From contig NZ_JH379391.1 in assembly GCF_000235885.1 (NCBI RefSeq), positions 17,338-59,985 on the forward strand: a DNA stretch of 42,648 bases, given 5' to 3'. Both the position numbers and the translations under genes were made by a program. This stretch comes from Leyella stercorea DSM 18206 (lineage in GTDB: Bacteria; Bacteroidota; Bacteroidia; Bacteroidales; Bacteroidaceae). This document shows, in pieces, positions 14,177 through 23,158 of this stretch. Each line of letters starts with the position of its first letter. Positions within the stretch are counted from its first letter, which is position 1. The notes under the pieces are model-generated. The model saw nothing but the letters and a program-made list of their open reading frames with translations, made no database searches and had not been told where the DNA came from.

Positions 14177-16939
14177 TTATTTTGTTCTTCGCAACAAGCT
14201 CCAAAGCTCTCTAATCCACAGCACGAACGAGGAGCCGATAACAATTATTACCCAGTCAATGAGCTTCAGACTAACCACATTGAAGAAACGCTGAACGCCT
14301 GGCAACTCCACCATACACACTTGAGTGACGAAGATGAGCGTGCTGATGAAGACGAGGCCATTGCAACCCTTCAGATGCAGTGCGCTTCGCTGCGTTTGGA
14401 AGGCGCGCGCATTGAAGAGGTAGAAGAAGTGGGTCATCACGAAGATGGTGAAGAGCAGGGTCAGCTCATAGGGTGTGACGGGGGTGTGCGCTCCTAACTG
14501 TAGATGCAGGAGGTCGGTGAGTTGTTGTATGTCTGCGTGTTCGAAGATGTACAGCAACGTGATGAGCAGCGCAAAGAAGAAGCCCCCTACCCCAACTATT
14601 TCTGCAAGCATCGGTCGGTTTATGATAAATGCATTGCGGTTGCGTGGTGGGTCGCTCATCACTGCCTCTGATGGTGGTAGCGATGCGAGTGCCATTGCTG
14701 CGAATGTGTCCATTATGAGATTTATCCAAAGCATCTGGGTGACGGTGAGTGGTGTCTCCGTGCCCATCAGCGCACCGCAGAGCACAAGCATACACGCTGT
14801 GACGTTTACCGTGAGTTGGAAGAGTAGGAAGCGTTGTATATTTTGGTAAAGCGAGCGTCCCCACATCACAGCTTTGCAGATGCTTCGGAAGGAATTGTCA
14901 ATGATGGTGATGTCCGATGCTTCTTTTGCTACAGAGGTGCCGTCGCCCATCGAGAGTCCGACGTGTGCTGCTTTGAGGGCAGGTGCATCGTTGGTGCCGT
15001 CGCCGGTGACTGCTACCACTTGGTTCTTGCGCTGCAAGGCTTCGACGAGCCGCCTTTTGTCCATCGGGCGAGCACGAGATATTATTTTTATGTCCATTAC
15101 CACAGCATCGAGTTGCGCATCAGTAAGCGCAGCAAACTCAGGTCCGTTAATTATGTTTTTACCCGTATCCTTGTCTGTCCACAACCCAACCTGACGACCT
15201 ATTTCCTTAGCCGTCTCGGCTGTGTCGCCGGTGACTATCTTCACGTTTATTCCTGCCTTCAGACACTCCTTTATCGACTCTGGTACTTCCTTGCGCACGG
15301 GGTCAGCGATTGCTGCTATACCAAGGAAGCGGAGCTGTGATGCAGAGGTGGTGAGATGTTGTGATGGTGACGTGGTGAGATGTTGAGATAGTGAAGGAGT
15401 GTCGGTTACGTCTTTGCAGGCGAAGGCGAGGGTGCGCATGGCACGCTGCTGATACTGCATGAGCTGTGCGTAGACTTCTGCTTGTGGCGGTGTGCCTGCT
15501 GTGGATGCGCAGAGGGCATAGACTATTTCGGGCGCACCCTTGACGTAAAGCATCCGTTTGCCGGGCATGAGGACTGACTCAACGATGGTAGCCATGAACT
15601 TACGCTCAGTAGTAAACGGCAGTTCCTCAACCACCCTCGCCTGCTCCCGCAGGGCTTCGTAGTCGATGCCTTTGTTGTGCAGCCACAGGAGAAGTGCGCC
15701 TTCGGTGGGGTTGCCTAATACGGATGGAGAAGTAGGATTGGAGAAGTCGAGCGATGCTGTGGTGTTGAGGGCTATATTTTCCTTAATTTCGTTTGATAAG
15801 TCGGAAGAATTAAGCAATATCTCGTCAGCGTCAATAATCGGTTTGTCAGCTTCGCCACCACGATAGAAGCACGCCTTCTCTACACTCATGCGATTCTGTG
15901 TCAGTGTGCCTGTTTTATCGGTACAGATAACGGTGGTGGCACCCATTGTCTCGCAGGCGTGCATACGGCGGACCAGGTTGTTGGTCTTCAACATTCGGCG
16001 CATACTGTAGGCGAGGCTCAGCGTGACTGCCATAGGCAGACCTTCTGGTACAGAGACGACGACGAGTGTCATGGCTATCATCAGTGTCTGCAGGATGTAG
16101 GCTATGAAAGCGAGTGGGTCGACATCGGCGAAGGAGAAGCCGTACTGCGCTAAATACATCACGATGCGCGCCACGACGACAGCTATGCCTATGCTGCATG
16201 AAAGACGGCTCACCCACTTGCCGAGCCAGTCGAGCTGCTCGTTGAGCGGTGTCTTCACGCTATTGTCTATCTGCGCAGCCTTGTACACCTTACCATTCTC
16301 GGTGGCATCGCCGACTGCCGTAACCTGCATCAGAGCATGGCCTTCCATCACCTTAGTGCCGCGCAGCACGCGGTTGCTTGGATATGTAGCCTTGGAGTCG
16401 AACTGTGCAGGATTGGTGGTTTTATGGCAGAGCGGTTCGCCAGTAAGCGTCGACTCATCTACAGAGAGTTGCGTACACAGTAAAAGGTCGCCGTCGGCAG
16501 GTATCTCGCAACCAATGCCGATACGCACCACGTCGCCCACAACCACATCGCGCTTTGCAATCTGCGTGTGATTACCAGAGCGAATTACCTCCACTGGTTC
16601 ATCGTCGCTCACCTGATTGAGCACGCTAAACTCCTTGTCGGCTTGTGTCTCGAAATAGAAGGAGAGCCCTGTGGCAAGGAAGATAGCCACAAAAATGCCT
16701 ACCGGCTCGAAGAACACCTCTGCGCCTTGGTGCAGTCCATTGTACTCGTAGATGGAAATGGCAACTGAGAGTACGCCAGCGATAAGAAGAATAATGATGA
16801 GTGGGTCGCGGAATTTCTCCAAAAACTGCTTCCAAAGCGGCGTAGCGGGCGGAGGAGTGAGCACATTCACGCCGTGCTTGGCTCGGCTGTGGGCTACTTG
16901 TTGTGGGGTAAGACCTGCGTAATGGTGTTGTGGGTTCAT
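14177..16939 (-). CDS. calcium-translocating P-type ATPase (PMCA-like)
   Basis: A 920-residue P2-type ATPase that exports a cation, probably Ca2+, across the inner membrane. Visible in order: N-terminal cation-ATPase domain (1-70), actuator loop TGE (166-168), transmembrane motif VPEGLPMA (297-304), phosphorylation site DKTGTLT with Asp341, nucleotide-site KGAPE (467-471), hinge TGDGTNDAP (645-653) and a C-terminal bundle of membrane helices (about 700-915). Glu299 in VPEG is a usual calcium ligand. An in-frame duplication (SQHLTTSP, SQHLTTSA; residues 518-533) sits in the nucleotide-binding domain. The sequence alone cannot exclude Mn2+ or another cation. It is transcribed towards dnaA, and its promoter was not recognised. 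Confidence 0.9.
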   Translation of the reverse strand: MNPQHHYAGLTPQQVAHSRAKHGVNVLTPPPATPLWKQFLEKFRDPLIIILLIAGVLSVAISIYEYNGLHQGAEVFFEPVGIFVAIFLATGLSFYFETQADKEFSVLNQVSDDEPVEVIRSGNHTQIAKRDVVVGDVVRIGIGCEIPADGDLLLCTQLSVDESTLTGEPLCHKTTNPAQFDSKATYPSNRVLRGTKVMEGHALMQVTAVGDATENGKVYKAAQIDNSVKTPLNEQLDWLGKWVSRLSCSIGIAVVVARIVMYLAQYGFSFADVDPLAFIAYILQTLMIAMTLVVVSVPEGLPMAVTLSLAYSMRRMLKTNNLVRRMHACETMGATTVICTDKTGTLTQNRMSVEKACFYRGGEADKPIIDADEILLNSSDLSNEIKENIALNTTASLDFSNPTSPSVLGNPTEGALLLWLHNKGIDYEALREQARVVEELPFTTERKFMATIVESVLMPGKRMLYVKGAPEIVYALCASTAGTPPQAEVYAQLMQYQQRAMRTLAFACKDVTDTPSLSQHLTTSPSQHLTTSASQLRFLGIAAIADPVRKEVPESIKECLKAGINVKIVTGDTAETAKEIGRQVGLWTDKDTGKNIINGPEFAALTDAQLDAVVMDIKIISRARPMDKRRLVEALQRKNQVVAVTGDGTNDAPALKAAHVGLSMGDGTSVAKEASDITIIDNSFRSICKAVMWGRSLYQNIQRFLLFQLTVNVTACMLVLCGALMGTETPLTVTQMLWINLIMDTFAAMALASLPPSEAVMSDPPRNRNAFIINRPMLAEIVGVGGFFFALLITLLYIFEHADIQQLTDLLHLQLGAHTPVTPYELTLLFTIFVMTHFFYLFNARAFQTQRSALHLKGCNGLVFISTLIFVTQVCMVELPGVQRFFNVVSLKLIDWVIIVIGSSFVLWIRELWSLLRRTK
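15348..15395. repeat. 24-bp in-frame tandem duplication inside the ATPase gene
   Basis: Two units beginning GTGGTGAGATGTTG (15348 and 15372), period 24 bases, encode SQHLTTSP and SQHLTTSA. Being a multiple of three, the repeat keeps the frame. Confidence 0.75.
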
Positions 16940-16969
16940 AATAGTTTATTGTTTACACACAGAATTGAT

Positions 16970-17050
16970 AAGAGGGTATGGCAAAATACCATACCCTCTT
17001 GATGTTTGTATATTAAGGCAGCTTTGACACAGCAAAGATGCCATACCCTC
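16970..17050. repeat. palindromic repeat cluster, GAGGGTATGGCA family
   Basis: AAGAGGGTATGG (16970-16981) pairs perfectly with CCATACCCTCTT (16989-17000). A third arm, TGCCATACCCTC (17039-17050), is the perfect complement of GAGGGTATGGCA at 16972-16983, so two alternative 12-base stems compete. There is no U-run. The core is shared with 9363-9386. It fills the gap between the 714-residue protein gene and the ATPase gene. Confidence 0.7.
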
Positions 17051-17052
17051 AC

Positions 17053-19197
17053 TTAGAATGCGAGCTTGATGGTCTGCTTGCCCACCTTCACGATATACTT
17101 GCCGTGTGCGGCTGCGCTGAAGGTAACGGTTTCGGCGCAACTACCATCAGATGCTACGAGCATACCATCCACTGTGTAAAGAGCCACTGCTGCACGCTCA
17201 GGGTTGCTAACCACGATGTTGTCGCCCTGGAGGTGTACTGTTGCGCTTGAGGAGCCGAGCGTAGCAGCGTTCACATCGTTAGTGAGTGGGCAGAAGCCTA
17301 CGTGCTGCAGGTCTGACCAACGACTCTGGAGGAAGGAAGCACTCGTGTACTGGTCTCCACCATCCTTCACGCGTACAGATTGTGCCTGATGGTAAATATC
17401 GCGCTCGTAGGCTTTCGCTGGAATGGTGACATCAATAGTGGTTGTCTCGCCAGTGCCAGGAACGAGCCAGTTGCGGTAGTGGAATGGGTCGAGGAAATAT
17501 TCGCCTTGCTTGTATTCCTGATATATTGCCAGGTCGCTGAGGTAGAGGTTGCCTGGTGCCCATGTGGCGTAGATGCCAACGATAGAGCGTGCTGTACCTG
17601 TGGTGAAGTTGCAGTCGTAGCGTTGCCACTTGTCAGTCATCTCGCCTCCTCCGGCGTATATCAGTTCGCTCTGCACGTAGTCAGCCTTCTCTGCATCGTA
17701 GTTGAAGAGGGCTACGGCTGCTTTTGGATGTGCTTCGTAGGCTTCAAGGTATTCGCCACACGCCTTAAGGTTAACTCGGAATTTGCCTCCGTCCTTAGAG
17801 AGGTCGAGTTCTGGGGAGATGAGTCCGGCATCGCTCTTCGCCTCGACAGTCCAGAAGCCATCGATGGTGAGGGCATCTTTATAGATAGCATAGTGAGAAA
17901 CAGTCCATCCTGCCTGTCCTACTTCATCGGCAAGGGCACCACGATCGAGAGTGTATGATGTTGGGTTGTCAACAGAGTTTTCTACCTCTTTATCGTCGCT
18001 ATACTTCATGCCAACGAGGTTAAGGTGAGAGATGACCATTGCGCCGTCCTCCTTAGCCTGGTTCTTGTAGTAGGCGATGTAGTTGTAGCGTTCGGCTCCG
18101 CCTACGTTCTTCCACTGAGCAGAATACTTATCCTCGTTGATAGGAGTAGAAACAGAGACAACTGGCTCTACGATGCCCTTCACTTCGATTTCGTCAGACG
18201 GCATAGATACCTTGTCACCCTTCTTTGCGCTGACTGTGTAGTAGTAGATGGTACCGGTGACAGCGTTGTCTACGGTGCATTTGTTGTCTTTAACCTCTGT
18301 ATCCTTCTGGATATAGTTCTGAGGTTTGCCATTAGAGTCCTTGTCGTAAACGTTCAGTACGTAACTTTCAGCTCCGTCTACGGCACTCCAGCTGAGATCG
18401 AACTTAGCTGTATTGTCATCAACACGAGCGTAGTTCTTGTGTGGGTTAGGTGTCGGTGTAGCTACGTACTGCTCAATCTGGAAGACACGAACATTGTCGA
18501 TGAGCACTGGTGCGGAGTAGTTGACGATGTTGAACATGGTTGTCTTGCCGCCACCGTAGAACTGAATGGTGTATGTCTTCCATTCGGTGGTGAGCTGTGG
18601 CAGGTTGCAGCTGCTAAGGAAGCGCCATGATGGCGACATATTGTTTGTCTCGGCAGCCTCAACAGTGACGTATTCTACGATTTCATTGCTCTTGGGCACA
18701 CGTGCGTCGAACTGCAGGAAGCAGATGCCGGTGTTGGCAGAGACGTTGAGTAGCGGAGTGTTGAGCTGTCCGTTATAGCTGTCATTTCCAGCTTCATTCA
18801 CATAAGCATCGAGGTAGATGGCACCGCCTGCCGGGTAGGCGTTGTGCGAGCCCCAGTCGGGTGTATGCGTAAAGTCGGGCAGCATATTGAGCCATGCGTT
18901 GTCGTGCATTTCATAATCGTTCAGTGTGGCATCGAAGTCGGGTTCGTCCTGTGTGCCGGTTGTCATCTTGGAGAAGTCCTCCTTAAGGATGTCAACCTCT
19001 TTGCCATAGTCGGCTGGTGCGTTCTTTACACTCACCAAACGTGGTGTTCTCTCAACTGATTTCGGTGCCTTCATCATCGAAGCTACGGTTGTAGACGGGA
19101 GAGTAGCCGCAGAGCGGTCTCTCATTTGTGCACCGGCTGATGCGGTCAGCATTGCGAGCGCACCAACGAGAAATACTTTCTTGGTAAAGTTCATCAT
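17053..19197 (-). CDS. secreted jelly-roll/FN3 protein with T9SS sorting domain
   Basis: About 714 residues. The frame is open further upstream to 19305, but the start is taken at the ATG at 19197 (or 19194). This puts a clear signal peptide first (MMNFTKKVFLVGALAML...AGAQ); the upstream extension is Cys-rich and unlike a leader. A choice-of-anchor J-like jelly-roll lies near 65-235 (LKEDFSKM... VLIDNVRVF). An FN3-like module follows (WSAVDGAESYVLNVYDKDSNG), then a second beta-sandwich region near 380-560. The C-terminus (VALYTVDGMLVASDG... GKYIVKVGKQTIKLAF) is a T9SS type A sorting domain. Probably surface-attached; its ligand is unknown. It is separated by 215 bases from the upstream Omp28 gene, so it may be transcribed separately. 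Confidence 0.82.
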   Translation of the reverse strand: MMNFTKKVFLVGALAMLTASAGAQMRDRSAATLPSTTVASMMKAPKSVERTPRLVSVKNAPADYGKEVDILKEDFSKMTTGTQDEPDFDATLNDYEMHDNAWLNMLPDFTHTPDWGSHNAYPAGGAIYLDAYVNEAGNDSYNGQLNTPLLNVSANTGICFLQFDARVPKSNEIVEYVTVEAAETNNMSPSWRFLSSCNLPQLTTEWKTYTIQFYGGGKTTMFNIVNYSAPVLIDNVRVFQIEQYVATPTPNPHKNYARVDDNTAKFDLSWSAVDGAESYVLNVYDKDSNGKPQNYIQKDTEVKDNKCTVDNAVTGTIYYYTVSAKKGDKVSMPSDEIEVKGIVEPVVSVSTPINEDKYSAQWKNVGGAERYNYIAYYKNQAKEDGAMVISHLNLVGMKYSDDKEVENSVDNPTSYTLDRGALADEVGQAGWTVSHYAIYKDALTIDGFWTVEAKSDAGLISPELDLSKDGGKFRVNLKACGEYLEAYEAHPKAAVALFNYDAEKADYVQSELIYAGGGEMTDKWQRYDCNFTTGTARSIVGIYATWAPGNLYLSDLAIYQEYKQGEYFLDPFHYRNWLVPGTGETTTIDVTIPAKAYERDIYHQAQSVRVKDGGDQYTSASFLQSRWSDLQHVGFCPLTNDVNAATLGSSSATVHLQGDNIVVSNPERAAVALYTVDGMLVASDGSCAETVTFSAAAHGKYIVKVGKQTIKLAF

Positions 19198-19412
19198 ATT
19201 TTTCAGGTTTTTGGTTGAGAAAATTAAGAACTTGTTCTGCGAAGCCGATGCTGTGCCGAGACTGCATACGTTGTGTCTCGCCCCGACACAGCACCCGCTT
19301 TGCAAAACGCCTTATTTCTTTATAAACTTACTTATCTAATTACTCTTTCTTTTCAAGACTTTCCTTTTCAAGCAGTCTTGCAGCTTGTGATATTTCGTTG
19401 CACACAGAATAC

Positions 19413-21206
19413 TTATCGCTTGATAAGCTTACGTGTTACAGTCTGGTTGCCGGCTGTAGCCTTCACGATGTACATACCGGGGGCGAGGTTGCTGTTAGCC
19501 ACTTCTACGCCACCGGGTGTGAAGATGCGCACCGAACCAGAGAAGCCATCGACATTGAGGCGGTCGCCCTGGAATGAGAAGTCGGGGATGAGCAACTGCT
19601 CCGCATCATAAATATCTGTGGTGTGCTTACCGAGAGCCACCTTTACACCATTCTCTATTTTGCCGGTGTTGGCATCAAGAACGAGGACTACGAGGTCGCA
19701 GTTGTCAGGGTTCTGGATGGTTGACGGCATGTCGAGCGTAGTGGTGTAGCGTGTGGTTTCGTCGGCTTCCACATCGGCAGGGATGCTACCCTCTATGCCG
19801 TTGTAGCTGTAGTTCATGCGTGCCACGTGATCCATGTCAATGGTTGCGGGATTTGGCAGTTTCTCGAAGCCACCCATCTCGCCGAGCTTACCGCCAGCAA
19901 AAGCGTTGACCTGAGTATAGCCTGTGATGCCACTCTCAAGGAGTACTAACGAGAGACGGTAGTTCATGCCTTTGTGTGCTCCGAGGAATGTAGTCAAAGC
20001 CTCAACTGAGATTTTCTTCTTGCCGGAGTCAGTGTACTTAACATTAGCGTCGACACCCATGACTGGTGTTTTCTCCATGAGCTTCTTCACAGCTGTCTCC
20101 ATCGACTCGAAGGATGGTTCTATCACAGACTTGGTATTGCGGTTGAAGTAGCTGTTTGGGAGGCTTTCGAATACTAAGTCGTCATAAGTATTTGTCACCA
20201 AGTTGTCGCTTCTGTGGATAGCGATGCCTATGAAGTGGTTGGGATAAGCCTCTGAAGCCTTGCGGAAGCCAACGATGCCCTTCGGGCAAAACTGACACCA
20301 TGTGCCGGTACCTTCTTCCACTACGAGACGCTGCACTGGCACAGAGTTCTTCACGCTAAGAGCGAGAGTCTGTTCGCTATTCGGAGCGTAAGCGTCATCC
20401 TTACCGTTGATGCTTACGACACGCAGCTTCAGAGTGTGATTGCCAACAACGTTGAAACCATCATGCTCGATTGTGAACGACTTGTCGATGTTAGAACCCA
20501 TTGTTGTCTTGAAGTCGCAAACGGTCTCCTCGCCACCATCAATTGAATAGCCCACCTGCAGGTTGCGCACCACTACAGCACTAAGGTTCTTCACAGAGAA
20601 ATCAAACTTGCAAGGCTCACCTTTCTGCACTGCGATATCCTTCTGTTCGGTGTAGAGCATAAGGTCGAGCGGGAGGTTGTCGCCAGTGATGCGTGCCTGG
20701 ATGGCAAGTGCCTTAGCTGTTTCACCCATCTCGGTGGTGTAGTTCTTCCAGCCGTCGCCGAGGTCAGCCCAGCAGGCATTCTCGGAGAATGTAGAGGTGA
20801 CACCCATCGACACATTCTCACCAGAATAGCTATATCCGATGTAGAAGCCTTCGCCGTCAATCTCATAAGGAGTGGTCAGTGCCACTTCATTCCAACCTTT
20901 ATAAACGTTAGACACGGCTGCCTTCTTTGTAACGATAGGGTCAGCGTTAAGGTCTTTCGTGATGAACACCTCTACATCGGTAGCCTGCGCAGCCAAGCCG
21001 TACTTCACAGCAGAAACGGTGAAGCCTTTGTACACCTGCGCCACATCTGCCGGAATATAGATTGCGCACTTGCCCGTATTCTTCGTTCCGAAGGCTACGG
21101 GGTCAACGCCGTTGCAATATCCCCAATAGGTCTTTGCTGCCTTTATCGGGAGGCAGAGCATCATTGCCAACAGGGCAACGATAGCTATTAATTGCTTTCT
21201 ATTCAT
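19413..21206 (-). CDS. Omp28-related surface protein with CxxC thioredoxin-like site, T9SS-sorted
   Basis: A 597-residue secreted protein. Signal peptide at residues 1-23; an N-terminal beta-sandwich (about 25-180, TYWGYCNGVDPVAF) with the GWNEVALTTPYEI pattern typical of this group; a CARDB-like domain (about 185-288). A thioredoxin-like Omp28 domain begins VQRLVVEEGTGTW, and its CQFC motif is at 304-307, followed by the typical HRSD. The last 70 residues (LAPGMYIVKATAGNQTVTRKLIKR) form a T9SS sorting domain. The CxxC suggests a thiol-disulfide role at the cell surface, but the family has no firmly established activity to my knowledge. It lies 21 bases downstream of a paralogue that lacks the CxxC, and they are probably co-transcribed. 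Confidence 0.88.
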   Translation of the reverse strand: MNRKQLIAIVALLAMMLCLPIKAAKTYWGYCNGVDPVAFGTKNTGKCAIYIPADVAQVYKGFTVSAVKYGLAAQATDVEVFITKDLNADPIVTKKAAVSNVYKGWNEVALTTPYEIDGEGFYIGYSYSGENVSMGVTSTFSENACWADLGDGWKNYTTEMGETAKALAIQARITGDNLPLDLMLYTEQKDIAVQKGEPCKFDFSVKNLSAVVVRNLQVGYSIDGGEETVCDFKTTMGSNIDKSFTIEHDGFNVVGNHTLKLRVVSINGKDDAYAPNSEQTLALSVKNSVPVQRLVVEEGTGTWCQFCPKGIVGFRKASEAYPNHFIGIAIHRSDNLVTNTYDDLVFESLPNSYFNRNTKSVIEPSFESMETAVKKLMEKTPVMGVDANVKYTDSGKKKISVEALTTFLGAHKGMNYRLSLVLLESGITGYTQVNAFAGGKLGEMGGFEKLPNPATIDMDHVARMNYSYNGIEGSIPADVEADETTRYTTTLDMPSTIQNPDNCDLVVLVLDANTGKIENGVKVALGKHTTDIYDAEQLLIPDFSFQGDRLNVDGFSGSVRIFTPGGVEVANSNLAPGMYIVKATAGNQTVTRKLIKR

Positions 21207-21227
21207 AATGATACGTAATTAGCGTTA

Positions 21228-23129
21228 TTAATGTTTTACGATAACTTTCTGTGTGTACACGCGCTCGCCGTCGGTAGCCTTCACGATGTAAAGTCCTGCG
21301 CCGAGGTTGTGCGCTGACACCTTGCGACCAGCGATGTCGCAAACCTCCACCACGCGGAAGCCCTGATTAGCAACAACCACGCCACCCACGACGAAGAACG
21401 GACGCTGAGCCTCTGCTGTTGTCTTGGTGATGCCGGTTGTCTTGGTGCAAGCAAGCTGCTGTGTGTTGTACACGCGACGCTTCAAGGCATCGGTGTTGAA
21501 ATTGCTTACGAATGTCACGACGCGCATATTGTCGACGTTCCAACCGTCCTGCAGGTCGACAGAGTAGGTCTTCTCGAAGTCGTACTTGGTGATGTCGAGC
21601 ACGTCACCCCAAGCCGAGCTGCTGAGCACCTTGCGGAGCACTCCGTCCTGCACATAGCTGCTGCCCTCGGCGCCTTCCTGCTCCGTGCTCTTGATATTGT
21701 CCTCAACGAGCCATGTGGTGAGTCGCAGTTCGTCCTGCATAGGCATCTCGCAAACACCTGCATGTCCGCTCACCTTGATGTTGAGCTTCTTGCCCTCAAG
21801 TTTGTTGTCAATGTTAAGCTGAACGAATGATGGTTCCTGCTTCACGGCACTGAGGATGGTGTTTGTCTGCTCCTCGTAGTCGACGAAGTAAGCAGGACCT
21901 GGGTCTTCCATGCCCGAGATAGGCAGACGGTCGAAGCACACAGCTGGTACGAATGGTTTCTTTGCCTTGCCGTAGAGTTCCTCGTAGTCGTCGTCCTCGT
22001 CAATCACGAACTGATCCTGCACGCCCTTATAGTTGCGGTGGTGCTTCACCCATACGAAGTCGCCCTTGTCATCGCGCTCGTCGAACACCGATGCGTACAT
22101 CTCGTCGGCAGCCGGAATACCTTCGTAGGCCTCGGATACAAATTCCTCAAAGAGCACCTTGCGTGCCACAGCCTTAGAGCCTTCCTTGATGCAGTAGCCT
22201 GGACGGCTGAGTGTATTGTCAGAAGGATAAGGGTCTTTCTCGCCGTTCACCTTACTGATAGTGAACTCGGTGGTTACGTTGCCCTCTGCTGGAATAGCGA
22301 TGCCGTCGAGTTTAAGCTTCTGCGGCACGTTGTTCTGGATGTTCAAGCCCTCGAATGTCTTCTCGCTCTTTATGGTCTGCGAAGCAGTCTTCGAGTTCAT
22401 TGTCAGCGTGAACGACGTAATTGGTGTCTTGCCGTTGTTCTGCACATAAGCGTAGTACGAACGCGGTTCGTTCTGCGTCATGTAGTCGCTACCGTTCTGT
22501 GGTTCAATCTTTATGAACGAGATGTCGTTGTCGGGTGCTTTCTTGCCCTCAACAACTGCGCGTACACATACGTTCTTGTTGATGCCCGAAGTGTTGTCGT
22601 ACCAGTTGTCCTCGCCTGTATTGAAGCCATAGAGGTTATTGTTAGGCACAGCGTATGGGCTCTGGTCGAAGAGCAGACAGTCGAACGGCTCGCCCTCTTC
22701 GAGCATGAGCTGATAGCCCACATAGAGGTCCATGCCCTTATATATTGTCACCGGCTTATCGAGTTTCACGGTGTTCCAACCCTCGCTGTACTCAGTAGTA
22801 GAGCCCGAACCGAGTGTTGTTGTGCTCATATAATTAATGTGATTGCATACAAACACCTTTGCCTCGGAGCCACGTTTCGGCTTGATAGCGAACTCAACGG
22901 CTGTAATCTTGTCGCCCTCGTACTTGTTGAGCAAGTCGGAGGTGAAATATACTGCTGCCTGATACACACCAGGTCCTTCTTTGTCTTGCAGAATAAGACC
23001 GCTACTGTATTCTGTTGTACAATAACCGAGTCGCATTGCATCGTCTGCAGATTGCGCAAACAAGTCTGCCCCAGTGAGGGGTAGACTTGTCAGTGCAAGC
23101 AGAAATAAAGAATTTCTGAATGATTTCAT
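21228..23129 (-). CDS. Omp28-like surface protein lacking the CxxC motif, T9SS-sorted
   Basis: A 633-residue paralogue of the gene downstream, with the same order: signal peptide (1-25), N-terminal beta-sandwich (MRLGYCTTEYSSG; EGWNTVKLDKPVTI), a CARDB-like domain and a thioredoxin-like region. Where its neighbour reads VVEEGTGTWCQFCPKG, this protein reads LFEEFVSEAYEGIPAAD, so both active-site cysteines are gone, while the following WVKHHRNY still matches AIHRSD. The C-terminus (LGAGLYIVKATDGERVYTQKVIVKH) is a T9SS sorting domain. It probably keeps the fold but not thiol redox chemistry, acting as a binding or structural partner. Gaps of 29 and 21 bases to the neighbours imply one operon. 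Confidence 0.8.
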   Translation of the reverse strand: MKSFRNSLFLLALTSLPLTGADLFAQSADDAMRLGYCTTEYSSGLILQDKEGPGVYQAAVYFTSDLLNKYEGDKITAVEFAIKPKRGSEAKVFVCNHINYMSTTTLGSGSTTEYSEGWNTVKLDKPVTIYKGMDLYVGYQLMLEEGEPFDCLLFDQSPYAVPNNNLYGFNTGEDNWYDNTSGINKNVCVRAVVEGKKAPDNDISFIKIEPQNGSDYMTQNEPRSYYAYVQNNGKTPITSFTLTMNSKTASQTIKSEKTFEGLNIQNNVPQKLKLDGIAIPAEGNVTTEFTISKVNGEKDPYPSDNTLSRPGYCIKEGSKAVARKVLFEEFVSEAYEGIPAADEMYASVFDERDDKGDFVWVKHHRNYKGVQDQFVIDEDDDYEELYGKAKKPFVPAVCFDRLPISGMEDPGPAYFVDYEEQTNTILSAVKQEPSFVQLNIDNKLEGKKLNIKVSGHAGVCEMPMQDELRLTTWLVEDNIKSTEQEGAEGSSYVQDGVLRKVLSSSAWGDVLDITKYDFEKTYSVDLQDGWNVDNMRVVTFVSNFNTDALKRRVYNTQQLACTKTTGITKTTAEAQRPFFVVGGVVVANQGFRVVEVCDIAGRKVSAHNLGAGLYIVKATDGERVYTQKVIVKH

Positions 23130-23158
23130 TGTCGAATGTTTAGTTGTAAATAATCAGT

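Noticed and set aside
19198-19305. Longer N-terminus for the 714-residue surface protein, starting at 19305.
   Set aside because: It would place 36 Cys- and Ser-rich residues before a textbook signal peptide, which would block export. The internal start at 19197 is preferred.
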